A stretch of DNA of 64,000 nt from Tanypteryx hageni (GCA_028673005.1 CM054120.1:57596057-57660056); one strand, 5' to 3'; positions 24,615 to 36,892 are shown, counted from the stretch's first letter. Translations and numbers: made by a program. The notes: generated from the sequence alone by a model not told the origin.

Positions 24615-25012
24615 ACGTTAATTTTATTTTTAAAAAATTCTTAATTTTATTCCTATATTTTCCATCATTTAATTTTCTAGTCATATCAATAGTAATAAAA
24701 CCAAATTCATCTTCATTCCAACAAATATTACGTTATTCTCTAAATGCATCTTATTTAATATCAGCATTAACAAACTCATCATAAATATGTTGTAAATTAG
24801 TATTATCTTGTCTAAATATACATACAAAATAGCATTATCTCTAATAAGTTGTTTAGGTATTTTTGAAAATATTTGAGCTAAATAAAAACATCCAATATTT
24901 TTTTGGCTGCCTCTTGTAAAATATTCTAATATACTACAATTTCATTTTCAACTTCATCTTCAATGTATCTAAATAATGCTTGTATATGTGTATATTTAGG
25001 TTGTTCTAAACT

Positions 25013-25080
<68 letters not shown>

Positions 25081-25235
25081 TTATTATTCAGCCAACCTTT
25101 ATATAAAATAAAATTATCAATCATTAAAGTTGTTTTTCCACATTCAGAAGGTCCAATTATCAAACATCTTATATTGTCAGGCAACATTTTCCATTTTTCT
25201 TTTTGATCTCATTTTTATCAGAAATTTTAACATTT
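24615..25235 (-). pseudogene. Polinton/adintovirus-like packaging ATPase, broken
   Basis: The frame from ATG 25185-25187 contains a Walker A motif, IIGPSECGKTTLM, typical of A32/FtsK-like genome-packaging ATPases of Polinton-like elements. Downstream blocks in other frames keep family order: YTHIQALFRYIEDEVENEIV (about 24955-25005), IGCFYLAQIFSKIPKQLIRD (about 24845-24905) and DEFGFITIDMTRKLNDGKYR (about 24655-24715). The gene is interrupted by a pure (AT)n tract at 25019-25075, by stops after 24955 and by several frameshifts. The Walker B region appears deleted. It is an old relic and cannot make a working ATPase. Confidence 0.7.
25019..25075. repeat. (AT)n microsatellite, ~57 bp
   Basis: An uninterrupted alternating AT run inside the ATPase relic. 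It encodes an alternating Tyr-Ile run on the minus strand that is not part of the protein family. Confidence 0.95.
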
Positions 25236-25379
25236 ATATCCCTATTCACTTTTTTAATTTAATTGTATTAATTTCTTATTAATTAAATGACTTATTTATT
25301 TAAATTGAATAATTATAAGTCAATTTTAGAAAAAAAACTTAACAAATCCAATCAAAGGAAATGATGTTAAATTTGGATT

Positions 25380-25530
25380 GATATTTTTTCATAATACATT
25401 TTTAACATCAAATATCACATATTATATTATATTACAACGACAATGATGTTTTAAAGATTCCAACTGGTCAATACAGTTTAGAAACATTACAAAGTAAAAT
25501 CGTCCATCTACTAAAAATTAATTTATACAA
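25380..25530 (+). pseudogene. Possible Polinton-like capsid-region remnant
   Basis: A short plus-strand frame reads YNDNDVLKIPTGQYSLETL, which resembles a segment of a structural protein of Polinton-like elements. It sits beside the ATPase relic on the opposite strand. The evidence is one short match from memory of the family, so confidence is low. Confidence 0.3.
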
Positions 25531-25532
25531 AA

Positions 25533-25684
25533 CTATGCTACTAAACTTTCTAGGTAATCTATTACAGATTTCAATACCACATCTTCTTCAGTCGGCTTAA
25601 TATATTCCTTCTCATTTTTCTCTTTATTGTCTCTTTCCTCAGGGTTTTGTGGAGCCTCTTGAGCCTCCTCTTTATTCTGATATT
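25533..25684 (-). CDS. Isolated 3'-terminal coding exon, unknown gene
   Basis: On the minus strand a strong acceptor (pyrimidine-rich tract ending GTTACAG, 25685-25691) precedes a 152-bp open exon. It begins AA-TAT-CAG and ends at TAG 25533-25535. It encodes about 49 residues of very acidic, helix-prone sequence (NKEEAQEAPQNPEERDNKE, later IKPTEEDVVLKSVIDYL). Acceptor quality, codon-like composition and a clean stop suggest a real terminal exon whose upstream exons I cannot locate. It does not overlap the Polinton relic. The family is unknown. Confidence 0.45.
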
Positions 25685-26345
25685 CTGTAACAAAAACAAA
25701 AAAGTTAAGTGCTGCTACAACCTCTCAAAAGCAGAAATCCAAAAACCAGTTACAGTAAAACCCCGGTTATAGAGATCTGCATGTAATGTTTTCCATATTT
25801 GGTGTTAATATTTTGCATTTTTGTCAAACACCCCGTTTGATCATTCCGCATTTCTTCAAATTACTCTTCCTCAATTTACTGTTTTCCTCGGATTTAGTGT
25901 AATGAATGTGTGACCACTTCATTAAAAACCTACCGCGATTTAATTACTACCGCAGTCCTTGGGCAACTACCACAGGAGCCTGGGGCGCGCCTACCCTAGG
26001 TGCAGTGGGTGCAACGCACGCACGCCTTCCCATTAAAGTATTTGTATCTATATATTGTTGCAATTCGAGTTGTGCATTCTTTTTGGGAATGTTTCATCCT
26101 TGGTCAGAGAGAAAAGGGAATGTGGGATATACTAAAAATGACACGAAATTTTACACGCAAAATTTTTCCGATCCCTTACGATACGCGGTCGCGTGACACA
26201 AGGACGCTGGAGCACGTATCAGTGGCGAACGAAAATGGGTTCACCGTATGAGGTGCCAGGAGGTGGCGGCGCTACTTTGTTAACTGCTATCCCGACCCTA
26301 GCGAGGAGCTTCAGCTAAGGCGGCAATCCTTTCGTAAAGTACCAT

Positions 26346-26633
26346 CAGGGCCGGCCAGAGGTAGGGGTGAGCCGGGGCGCCAAAGTATTGGGGGCACTAA
26401 ATCAATCATGCATGTATTTCTTACTTGCAAGTGAATCCATCTTGGAAACAAATATAAATCACATGATACGCGAAAATCTACATGGAATTTCTGTTTCCTT
26501 TCATTATCAATTATTTTACAGAACAATGGATAAATGAGCAAGTTCTTGTAAAAATATCTATTAAAACATTTAGGGGAGGGAGCGCTGGAGCACTTTATCG
26601 CTCGGGGCGTCAAAATATCTTGGTCCATCCCTG
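26346..26633. mobile_element. hAT-type MITE (288 bp)
   Basis: The ends are CAGGGCCGGCC and, on the reverse strand, CAGGGATGGACC. The 8-bp duplication AGTACCAT is exact on both sides (26338-26345 and 26634-26641). No coding capacity. Confidence 0.9.
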
Positions 26634-26641
26634 AGTACCAT

Positions 26642-27696
26642 TAATCCTTTCCCTGGAAGAATACCAGATGTCTACCATTTTTTAAATTCTCCCTCTTACC
26701 AAGTCTTGATTATCCCAAATCTGTTTAAAATTGGTTTAGATGAGCTTTTCCGAAAACTACCTTTCATTACTCCTTAACGATCCCCCTCCGACGTTAACGT
26801 TCATATTCATTTCGAAATGGTATATAGATCTTAAATCTCTTTTTTCTCAACGGTGTGTGAACAGAAGAGTGTGATACTTGAAAATAGGAAGATAGTATAC
26901 TTCGTTCAGCGAAAATAATTTCTTTTTGAGCTGAGGATATCATCGTTCATGCAGAGGAAAACTGCACATACGTAGTGTTTATTTTATTTATATAATCGAG
27001 GAGGTATATCAAGTAATATGTTTTATTTTCTACTCGAAAGTTTTTTTATTGCTTTCCGTTCATAACTCCTAAGTTGTTTTGAGTTTTTGATAAAATTGTT
27101 GTTAAGCAGTTATTAAAGATAATTTGAATACCGAGCTAAATCTTTCATAATTGTAACATCTTAACAATATTAACTATTGAACTATTAAATGTTCACTCAT
27201 TTTGGAAGAGTGAGTTTACCGTAATGTACTCTTGTATTCAGTCCTTTTATCGGGTATCCTTATATTTATCGATTTATATAAACAAGATAGCTTTTGAATA
27301 CGACAGGATTCCTTGATTTAGTAGAAGGAGGATCAGCGGAATTGCAGGGCGATCATTTGATCGTAAGCCCGGCGCCAGTGTTTTAGTATTTTCAAGATTC
27401 TTCCTTTGTTAATTATATCCTCATAGAAGATGATGTATACTAGTTTTACTAGTGGAAGTTATTTTTATCAGCAACATTCCAAATAAGTGTTTGTATATAT
27501 AGGGTTACGTTTGGTTTCGCACTTATTTGTACATCACATAGATCCGCGATGGTTTGCTAATACTCAGAAAGTTATAAAAGTTCTAGAGGTAGGTCGAAAA
27601 TATCTTAAAGTGTGGATTGCTAAATTAGATTTGATATATGTTCTGGCATGTAATACTAAAAGGTGGGGAAATATTATGGTATTTTGGTAGGAGAGA
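26642..27696. other. Non-coding stretch
   Basis: No gene or repeat that I can support, up to the left edge of the La-exon tandem array. Confidence 0.5.
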
Positions 27697-29653
27697 AAGT
27701 TTGAGGAATGTTCTCAACAGTTTTTAAAAATACTTGGATAAAATTCAATAAATAAAATTAAACGCGATGAATGTTTAACTTCTTTTCAATAATTAGCAAA
27801 TTAATCAAGATCTTTTATGACCAAAAACCAAATAAAGTACAATTACCATGAATTTCGATCGAAAAATCGACGAAATCTAGTAAATGGAATTTTTCAGATA
27901 TAATGCAAATCATTAGTTTTATTTTTTTGTCTTCTCAACCATCTTAGTGATACCATTATTTCGGCGATCGTTTGTAGATGTAGCGAATTCATATTCCATA
28001 ACGATTTCTCCAAATAATATTCGAATTATTACACTTACTAATTCATTGGATTTTTAAATATCTTATAATGAAAATACGAAGTCGGGAGTTGGACGTAGGA
28101 ATGCAGGAATAATTGAAGTTTTGTTTTCTTATAGTAAAAAAAATACTATATCTAATTGAGCTTGTATATTGACAAAATAACCCAAAAATATTGGAATTTT
28201 TGATTGTTCATTGAGGTAACGGGAGACAGTATTGACTTTAAACCAAATGTTTGACGAGTTTTATAAGTTTCGTTCAAGCAGATATTATATTACATGTTTA
28301 TCTTTATATTTATATATCGACAGTGTTTTCGTTTAAAATGGTTATAAAAAAGATGTAAATCGACACATAAACGGTCAGCATTGTTATTAGTGGGTAAAGA
28401 AGGAATACATGGGGATATGGATGAAATAAAAAAAAAACTATTGAAAAAATACAAAATATGCTTAGGGTAACTGAGTTAACCCGCTTGGCAGAGGAAAGTT
28501 TAATGAGATAATTTCCGTTTGACTCAGGTTAGGTTTGGTGAATATGATGTTAAATACCTATTGGAGGGCGAACATTACCTGCAGATGAGGTTGTTGCACA
28601 TTGGGGAAACATAGACTGAAATTCTTCCACATATTCATCTCTTTCTCTCATACACATTTTGGTGACGCAATCGTCTTGGCCGTTAATTTCGACAATGCCT
28701 ACGCAAGCATCTTCACCTGATCTAACCTTCTAGTGGATCTCTTCAGATAAATTCTCTTGTTAGTATGTTCTCTTTTCAATTAGATTTCGTTTGTTTCATG
28801 AACGGAAGATTATCCGGGCATAAATTAAATTGCCTGGATTACATTTTAGTCTCACTTACGTTCCCCTTGTTTTGCTCCTTGAGACTTAATTAAGTCAGTT
28901 TTTGAAGAGAACAGCTTCCTTCACCCAACTTGCATTCAAAATGTTATTCTATATCTAAGATTAATATGTTAAGCTGTATTTTCATAGATTATTTATATCT
29001 TACTAACATTTTTCTAAGAAGAGTTGCTAAGGCGTAGAACAGCATCTTTTTGGTGTGAATGTACCGGTTTCTGTTACTTTTATCCTTCAGCGCCCCAAAA
29101 ATTCTTCTAAAACGTTAAATAGTGATTATGGCAATAGAAAAAAAGGGTTGGCTATTTAAAATTTCTGTCATTAACAGTGTAAGCTTCAATCATTATTGTA
29201 TATCTTAAAAAAATAACAAAAACATTTTCTCCCTAAATTCTACTACAACATTACAGGAAATCCACCAAAATTTTCAAATACACTCACTTTGGTATAATGG
29301 TTATCTTGTTACCTTGGTAATATACCTCGCGTTCCGCGAATTTTTCTGCGTCGCCTCGCGTCTCAAGGGTTACGTACAAAGTACCTTTAAATTCTGGGTT
29401 GCTAGTGAATTCGTTCTTAACATATACTCTCTGCAATAGAAGATGACAATTAGCATTATATGCCTGAATTTTAATACAGAGAAAAAAATTCCATTGCAAA
29501 CTAATTTTCCACCATGAAAGTTATATTTTTCAATACTAAAGTCTACGTCAGTCACAGAAATATAAGAAGCGTTACTTTAGGATGCTTCACATTGAGTAGC
29601 ATGCTATAATACGTTCTTTTCAGATTTATTATTTAATTTTCGAAAAACTCGTC
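27697..29653. repeat. Tandem unit 1 of the La-exon array (deleted)
   Basis: It aligns with unit 2 from the phrase AAGTTTGAGG onward. About 1 kb is missing at 28720/28721, where CTTCACCTGA joins TCTAACCTTC; in unit 2 these lie at about 30675 and 31693. A 3-bp microhomology (TGA) at the joint fits end joining or replication slippage. The deletion removes exon A and the 5' part of exon B. Confidence 0.92.
28550..29430 (-). pseudogene. La-like 3' exons, unit 1: exon R kept, A lost, B truncated
   Basis: Exon R (29288-29430) has a good acceptor (CTATTGCAG) and donor (GTGAGT) and reads through with four substitutions relative to the other units (for example GTLYVTLETRG for GTLHVTFETRG). Exon A is absent. 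Exon B survives only as 28550-28720, from its internal GED region to TAA 28550-28552. The unit cannot supply a complete xRRM. Confidence 0.85.
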
Positions 29654-32628
29654 AAGTTTGAGGAAAGTTCTCAACCGTTTATAAAAATATTTGGAAAAAA
29701 TTCAATAAATAAAATTAAACGCGATGAATGTTTAACTGCTTTTCAATAATTAGCAAATTAATCAAGATCTTTTATGACCAAAAACCAAATAAAGTACAAT
29801 TACCATGAATTACGATCGAATAATCGACAAAATCTAGTAAATGGAATTTTTCAGATATAAGTTAAGTCATAAGTTTTATTTTTTTGTCTTCTTAACCATC
29901 TTAGTGATACCATTATTTCGGCGATCGTATGTAGATGTAGCGAATTCATATTACATAATGATTTCTCCAAATAATAATAGTATTATTACACTTACTTCTT
30001 CATTGGATTATTAAATATCTTATAATGAAAATACGAAGTCGGGAGTTGGACGTAGGAATGCAGAAATAATTGAAGTTTATTTTTCTTATATTCAAAATAA
30101 ATACTATATCTAATTGAGCTTGTATATCACAAAATAACGCAAATATATTGGAATTTTTGATTGTTCATTGAGGTAACCGGAGACAGTATTGACTTTAAAC
30201 CAAATGTGCGACGAGTTTTATAAGTTTCGTTCAAGCAGATATTATATTACATCTTTATCTTTATATTTATATATCGACAGTGTTTTCGTTTAAAATGGTT
30301 ATAAAAAAGATTTAAATCGACACATAAACGGTCAGCATTGTTCTTTGTGGGTAAAGAAGGAATACATGGGGATATGGATGAAATAAAAAAAACTATTAAA
30401 AAAATACAAAATATGGTTGGGGTAACTGAGTTAACCCGCTTGGTAGAGGAAAGATTAATGAGATAATTTCCGTTTGACTCAGGTTAGGTTTGGTGAATAT
30501 CATGTTATATACCTATTGGAGGGCGAACATTACCTGCAGATGAGGTTGCTGCGCATTGGGGAAACATAGACTGAAATTCTTGCACATATTCATCTCTTTC
30601 TCTCATACTCATTTTGGTGACGCAAGCGGCTTGGCCGTTAATTTCGACAATGGCTACGCAAGCATCTTCACCTGAGTTTGCCTCTGTTGCCAGACGCAAT
30701 GTTCTCTCCGCACTTTTTGCAAAGCGTATCAACTGGAAATAGCAGTAAGAGGCAATAATTAATTTGAATATCGTAGAAGTGCATATTTTCTTATTAAAAC
30801 TCGACTGTAAGGAATTATAATGAATACTGTTAATAATTATTTACATCATATTTATGAGAAATGGGAGATCAAAATTTTGACAGAGGAAAAGTTGAGATGT
30901 ACAGTACAAAGACAAACGCATAAATAAAATTTTACCAAGTTAGCATCTCCTATAAACAACACACGTCCTGTTTGATCTGAGTGATTATATTCCACGTAGA
31001 AAATGTTTAATCGGGTTAAACATTCCCTTCTTGCCGTTGTGTTCCACATGATCTCTAAAGACCGCTTTATGGACACTTTCGTTGCCAATGTAGACACACA
31101 TATGATTTTCACCACATTGCCCTTGATAAAAAGGAATTTATATTACAATGAAAATATCTTTTAGAATTTCATGAATTAAATTAATTGTAAAGTAATTTCT
31201 TGCTTTTTAACTAACATCATAGTTAATAAAACAATCTAAAGACTAACATGAATATAATTACTGTTTATTCTACACAAAAGTATGCTGTTACTCGAAAAGT
31301 AAATTTATATGGATTGTATTCGAAAAGTCACACTCTACTGGGTTTAGTAGGGGTGACATATTTTTCAGTCTTCTGTCTTGGCAAATTACAAGGCCGTTCT
31401 ATAGTGGAGATGAATTTATAAATTCATCTAGTGTTAACATAAGCTTTAGAAACTGAAAATTCTAATGTTTATCAACGCTATTTTATATACTTAATGCTAT
31501 TATGACGAAGTCTGTTGCAATGTAAATTGCTTAGTGATGAATGGATAGTAATTGTGAATTTCTGACATGTTCTAGATTCATACTGGAAACGACTCCTCCT
31601 ACGTCTCCTGTCTTCCGCTGCCTCCTTCATTTCCCAATCCTCGCTTATTCCAAGATCTCTATTTTTCTACATCTTCTTTTTCTTCCTTTGATCTAACCTT
31701 CTAGTGGATCTCTCCAGATAAATTCTCTTGTTAGTATGTTCTCTTTTCAATTAGATTTCGTTTGTTTCATGAACGGAAGATTATCCGGGCATAAATTAAA
31801 TTGCCTGGATTACATTTTAGTCTCACTTACGTTCCCCTTGTTTTGCTCCTTGAGACTTAATTAAGTAAGTTTTTGAAGAGAACAGTGCCCTTCACCCAAC
31901 TTGCATTCAAAATGTTATTCTATATCTAAGATTAATATGTTAAGCTGTATTTTCATAGATTATTCATATCTTACTAACCTTTTTTCTCAGAAGAGTTGCT
32001 AAGGTGTAAAACAGCATATCTTTGGTGTGAGTGAACCGGTTTCTGTTATTTGTATCCTTCAGTGCCCAAAAAATTCTTCTGAAACGTTAAATAGTGATTA
32101 TGGCAATATATCAAAAGTCTTGGCTATTTAAAATTTCTGTCATTAACAGTGTAAGCTTCAATCATTATTGTATATCTTAAAAAAATAACAAATACGTTTT
32201 CTCCTTAAATTCTACTACAACATTTCAGGAAATCCACCAAAATTTTCAAATACACTCACTTAGGTATAATGGTTATCTTGTTACCTTGGTAATATACCTC
32301 GTGTTCCGCGAATTTTTCTGCGTCGCCTCGCGTCTCAAAGGTTACGTGCAAAGTACCTTTGAATTCTGGGTTGCCAGTGAATTCGTTCTTAACATATACT
32401 CTCTTGCAATAGAAGATGACATTTACCATTATATGCCTGAATTTTAATACACAGAATAAAAAATTCCATTGCAAACTAATTTTCCACCATGAAAGTTATA
32501 TTTTTCAATACTAAAGTCTACGTCAGTCACAGAAATATAAGAAGCGTTACTTGAGGATGCTTCACATTGAGTAGCATGCTATAATACGTTCTTTACAGAT
32601 TTATTATTTAATTTTCGAAAAACTCGTC
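29654..32628. repeat. Tandem unit 2 of the La-exon array (~2.97 kb)
   Basis: It is very similar to units 3 and 4 over its whole length, including introns, and is spaced 2,975 bp from unit 3. The unit begins and ends inside what corresponds to intron 3 of the La-like gene, so each unit carries exons R, A and B plus flanking introns. Confidence 0.95.
30505..32402 (-). CDS. La-like 3' exons, unit 2: the only fully open set
   Basis: Three exons are intact. Exon R (32260-32402, 143 bp) encodes the second half of RRM1, with the RNP1-type FKGTLHVTF. Exon A (30936-31121, 186 bp, phase 0 at both ends) and exon B (30505-30732, stop TAA 30505-30507) together encode 137 residues resembling the C-terminal xRRM of La. 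The IFYVEYNHSDQTGRVLF block corresponds to xRRM strands beta2-beta3. The acceptors are GCAAG, ATCAAG and TTTCCAG; the donors are GTGAGT and GTAAAA. R ends in phase 2 and A begins in phase 0, so a small linker exon is needed between them. A charged stretch at about 31560-31715 is a candidate but contains a stop in the long frame in every unit. The upstream exons lie at 40.3-40.9 kb. Confidence 0.7.
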
Positions 32629-35601
32629 ATGTTTGAGGAAAGTTCTCAACAGTTTATAAAAATATTTGGAAAAAATTCAATAAATAAAATTAAACGCGAT
32701 GAATGTTTAACTGCTTTTCAATAATTAGCAAATTAATCAAGATCTTTTATGACCAAAAACCAAATAAAGTACAATTACCATGAATTACGATCGAATAATC
32801 GACAAAATCTAGTAAATGGAATTTTTCAGATATAAGTTAAGTCATAAGTTTTATTTTTTTGTCTTCTTAACCATCTTAGTGATACCATTATTTCGGCGAT
32901 CGTATGTAGATGTAGCGAATTCATATTACATAACGATTTCTCCAAATAATAATCGTATTATTACACTTACTTCTTCATTGGATTATTAAATATCTTATAA
33001 TGAAAATACGAAGTCGGGAGTTGGACGTAGGAATGCAAAGATAATTGTAGTTTTGTTTTCTTATAGTCAAAATAAATACTATATCTAATTGAGCTTGTAA
33101 ATTGACAAATCAACCCAAAAATATTGGAATTTTTGATTGTTCATTGAGGTAACGGGAGACAGTATTGACTTTAAACCAAATGTGCGACGAGTTTTATAAG
33201 TTTCGTTCAAGCAGATATTATATTACATGTTTATCCTTATATTTATATATCGACAGTGTTTTCGTTTAAAATGGTTATAAAAAAGATTTAAATCGACACA
33301 TAAACGGTCAGCATTGTTCTTAGTGGGTAAAGAAGGAATACATGGGGATATGGATGAAATAAAAAAAACTATTGAAAAAATACAAAATATGGTTGGGGTA
33401 ACTGAGTTAACCCGCTTGGCAGAGGAAAGTTTAATGAGATAATTTCCGTTTGACTCAGGTTAGGTTTGGTGAATATGATGTTAAATACCTATTGGAGGGC
33501 GAACATTACCTGCAGATGAGGTTGCTGCACATTGGGGAAACATAGACTGAAATTCTTGCACATATTCATCTCTTTCTCTCATACTCATTTTGGTGACGCA
33601 AGCGGCTTGGCCGTTAATTTCGACAATGGCTACGCAAGCATCTTCACCTGAGTTTGCCTCTGTTGCCAGACGCAATGTTCTCTCCGCACCTTTTGCAAAG
33701 CGTATCAACTGGAAATAGCAGTAAGAGGGCAATAATTAATTTGAATATCGTAGAAGTGCATATTTTCTTATTAAAACTCGACTGTAAGGAATTATAATGA
33801 ATACTGTAAATAATTATTTACATCATATTTATGAGAAATGGGAGATCAAAATTTTGACAGAGGAAAAGATGAGATGTACAGTACAAAGACAAACGCATAA
33901 AGAAAATTTTACCAAGTCAGCATCTCCTATAAACCACACATGTCCTGTTCGATCTCAGTGATTATATTCCACTTGGAAATTTTAATCGGGTTAAACATTC
34001 CCTTCTTGCCGTTGTGTTCCACATGATCTCTAAAGACCGCTTTATGGACACTTTCGTTGCCAATGTAGACATACATAGGATTTTCACCACATTGCCTTGA
34101 TAAAAAGGATTTTATATTACAATGAAAATATCTTTTAGCATTTCATGAATTAATTTAATTGTAAAGTTATTACTTGCTTTTTAACTAACATCATAGTTAA
34201 TAAAACAATCTAAAGACTAACATGAATATAATTACTGTTTATTCTACACAAAAGTATGCTGTTACTCGAAAAGTAAATTTATATGGATTGTATTCGAAAA
34301 GTCACACTCTACTGGGTTTAGTAGGGGTGACATATTTTTCAGTCTTCTGTCTTGGCAAATTACTAGGCCGTTCTATAGTGGAGATGAATTCATAAATTCA
34401 TCTAGTGTTAACAAAAGCTTTAGAAACTGAAAATTCTAATGTTTATCAATGCTATTTTATATTCTTAATACTATTATGACGAAGTCTGTTGCAATGTAAA
34501 TTGCTTAGTGATGAATGGATAGTAATTGTGAATTTCTGACATGTTCTAGATTCATACTGGAAACGACTCCTCCTACGTCTCCTGTCTTCCGCTGCCTCCT
34601 TCATTTCCCAATCCTCGCTTATTCCAAGATCTCTATTTTTCTACATCTTCTTTTTCTTCCTTTGATCTAACCTTCTAGTGGATCTCTTCAGATAAATTCT
34701 CTTGTTAGTATGTTCTCTTTTCAATTAGATTTCGTTTGTTTCATGAACGGAAGATTATCCGGGCATAAATTAAATTGCCTGGATTACATTTTAGTCTCAC
34801 TTACGTTCCCCTTGTTTTGCTCCTTGAGACTTAATTAAGTAAGTTTTTGAAGAGAACAGTGCCCTTCACCCAACTTGCATTCAAAATGTTATTCTATATC
34901 TAAGATTAATATGTTAAGCTGTATTTTCATAGATTATTCATATCTTACTAACCTTTTTTCTCAGAAGAGTTGTTAAGGCGTAGAACAGCATATCTTTGGT
35001 GTGAATGTACCGGTTTCTGTTTTTTGTATCCTTCAGTGCCCAAAAATTCTTCTAAAACGTTAAATAGTGATTATGGCAATATATCAAAAGGCTTGGCTAT
35101 TTAAAATTTCTGTCATTAACAGTGTAAGCTTCAATCATTATTGTATATCTTAAAAAAATAACAAATACGTTTTCTCCTTAAATTCTACTACAACATTACA
35201 GGAAATCCACCAAAATTTTCAAATACACTCACTTTGGTATAATGGTTATCTTGTTACCTTGGTAATATACCTCGCGTTCCGCGAATTTTTCTGCGTCGCC
35301 TCGCGTCTCAAAGGTTACGTGCAAAGTTCCTTTGAATTCTGGGTTGCCAGTGAATTCGTTCTTAACATATACTCTCTTGCAATAGAAGATGACAATTAGC
35401 ATTATATGCCTGAATTTTAATACACAGAAAAAAAAATTCCATTGCAAACTAAATTTCCACCATGAAAGTTATATTTTTCAATACAAAGGTCTACGTCAGT
35501 CACAGAAATATAAGAAGCGTTACTTGAGGATGCTTCACATTGAGTAGCATGCTATAATACGTTCTTTACAGATTTATTATTTAATTTTCGAAAAACTCGT
35601 C
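32629..35601. repeat. Tandem unit 3 of the La-exon array (2,973 bp)
   Basis: It aligns end to end with units 2 and 4, with few differences in exons or introns. High intron similarity shows recent duplication or ongoing homogenisation. Confidence 0.95.
33481..35375 (-). pseudogene. La-like 3' exons, unit 3: exon A frameshifted
   Basis: Exon R (35233-35375) is intact and closest to the consensus. Exon A (33913-34095) is 183 instead of 186 bp. One base is missing at the acceptor (ATCAAG then GCAATG instead of GGCAATG) and two in the middle, so the xRRM frame hits a stop within four codons. Exon B (33481-33708, TAA 33481-33483) is open. The unit cannot make the xRRM unless exon A of another unit is used. 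Confidence 0.85.
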
Positions 35602-36249
35602 AAGTTTGAGGAAAGTTCTCAACAGTTTATAAAAATATTTGGAAAAAATTCAATAAATAAAATTAAACGCGATGAATGTTTAACTGCTTTTCAATAATTA
35701 GCAAATTAATCAAGATCTTTTATGACCAAAAACCAAATAAAGTACAATTACCATGAATTACGAACGAATAATCGACAAAATCTAGTAAATGGAATTTTTC
35801 AGATATAATGCAAGTCATTAGTTTTATTTTTTTGTCTTCTTAACCATCTCAGTGATACCATTATTTGGGCGATCGTATGTAGATGTAGCGAATTCATATT
35901 ACATAACGATTTCTCCAAATAATAATCGTATTATTACACTTACTTCTTCATTGGATTATTAAATATCTTATAATGAAAATACGAAGTCGGGAGTTGGACG
36001 TAGGACGTAGGAATGCAGAAATAATTGAAGTTTATTTTTCTTATATTCAAAATAAATACTATATCTAATTGAGCTTGTATATTGACAAAATAACCCAAAT
36101 ATATTGGAATTTTTGATTGTTCATTGAGGTAACCGGAGACAGTATTGACTTTAAACCAAATGTGCGACGAGTTTTATAAATTTCGTTCAAGCAGATATTA
36201 TATTACATCTTTATCTTTATATTTATATATCGACAGTGTTTTCGTTTAA

Positions 36250-36421
36250 AATGGTTATAAAAAGATTTAAATCGACACATAAACGGTCAACATTTTTCTT
36301 AGTGGGTAAAGAAGGTATACATGGGGATATGGATGAAATAAAAAAAACTATTGAAAAAATACAAAATATGGTTGGGGTAACTGAGTTAACCCGCTTGGCA
36401 AAGGAAAGTTTAATGAGATAA
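36250..36421 (+). CDS. Small plus-strand ORF convergent to exon B, unknown
   Basis: A 56-codon frame starts at ATG 36250 and ends at TAA 36419-36421 (LVGKEGIHGDMDEIKKTIEK is its core). The same C-terminal 40-odd codons are kept at about 28380-28511, 30335-30466 and 33310-33442. In those units one extra A after ATGGTTATA breaks the ATG-proximal part. Few changes occur in the shared part, but the flanks are also well conserved, so conservation alone does not prove coding. It could be a terminal exon of another gene or a chance frame. Function unknown. Confidence 0.3.
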
Positions 36422-36756
36422 TTTCCGTTTGACTCAGGTTAGGTTTGGTGAATATGATGTTAAATACCTATTGGAGGGCGAACATTACCTGCAGATGAGG
36501 TTGCTGCACATTGGGGAAACATAGACTGAAATTCTTGCACATATTCATCTCGTTCTCTCATACTCATTTTGGTGACACAAGCGGCTTGGCCGTTAATTTC
36601 GACATTGCCTACGCAAGCATCTTCACCTCAGTTTGCATCTGTTGCCAGACGCAATGTTCTCTCCGCACTTTTTGCAAAGCGTATCAACTGGAAATAGCAG
36701 TAAGAGGGCAATAATTTATTTGAATATCGTAGAAGTGCATATTTTCTTATTTAAAG

Positions 36757-36770
36757 TCGACTGTAAGGAA
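36757..36770. repeat. 14-bp PLE target duplication, left
   Basis: TCGACTGTAAGGAA at 36757-36770 recurs at 38431-38444, just outside the PLE. Units 2 and 3 show the same site once and uninterrupted (for example near 30799), so the empty site is known. Confidence 0.92.
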
Positions 36771-36851
36771 AATTGATAGTAGCTCAATAACTTTGGCCAA
36801 AACTAACAAAAGTAGAATACTCCTTTAGCCAAAACAACTAGAGGGCTGCAA

Positions 36852-36892
36852 ACCCAATGAATTTCGCCCACAAGGTGGGCATCGTCAGGGGT
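36852..36892 (-). ncRNA. Hammerhead ribozyme motif (PLE left arm)
   Basis: On the minus strand: stem I ACCC/GGGT, core CTGACGA, stem II GCCCAC-CTT-GTGGGC, GAAA, a minimal stem III (A-U pair closing a four-base loop TTCA) and U at the cleavage site. One extra U lies between A9 and stem II. All invariant core bases are present. PLE ends are known to carry such minimal type I hammerheads. Confidence 0.65.

Noticed and set aside
30936..31121. Alternative frame of La exon A (CGENHMCVYIGNESVHKAVF)
   Set aside because: It looks protein-like but stops before the beta2-beta3 block. The phase-0 frame is open through the whole exon and joins exon B in frame.
36236..36249. Upstream ATG extending the small ORF in unit 4
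   Set aside because: The extra codons are not kept in the other units, and the start at 36250 is at least present in all of them.
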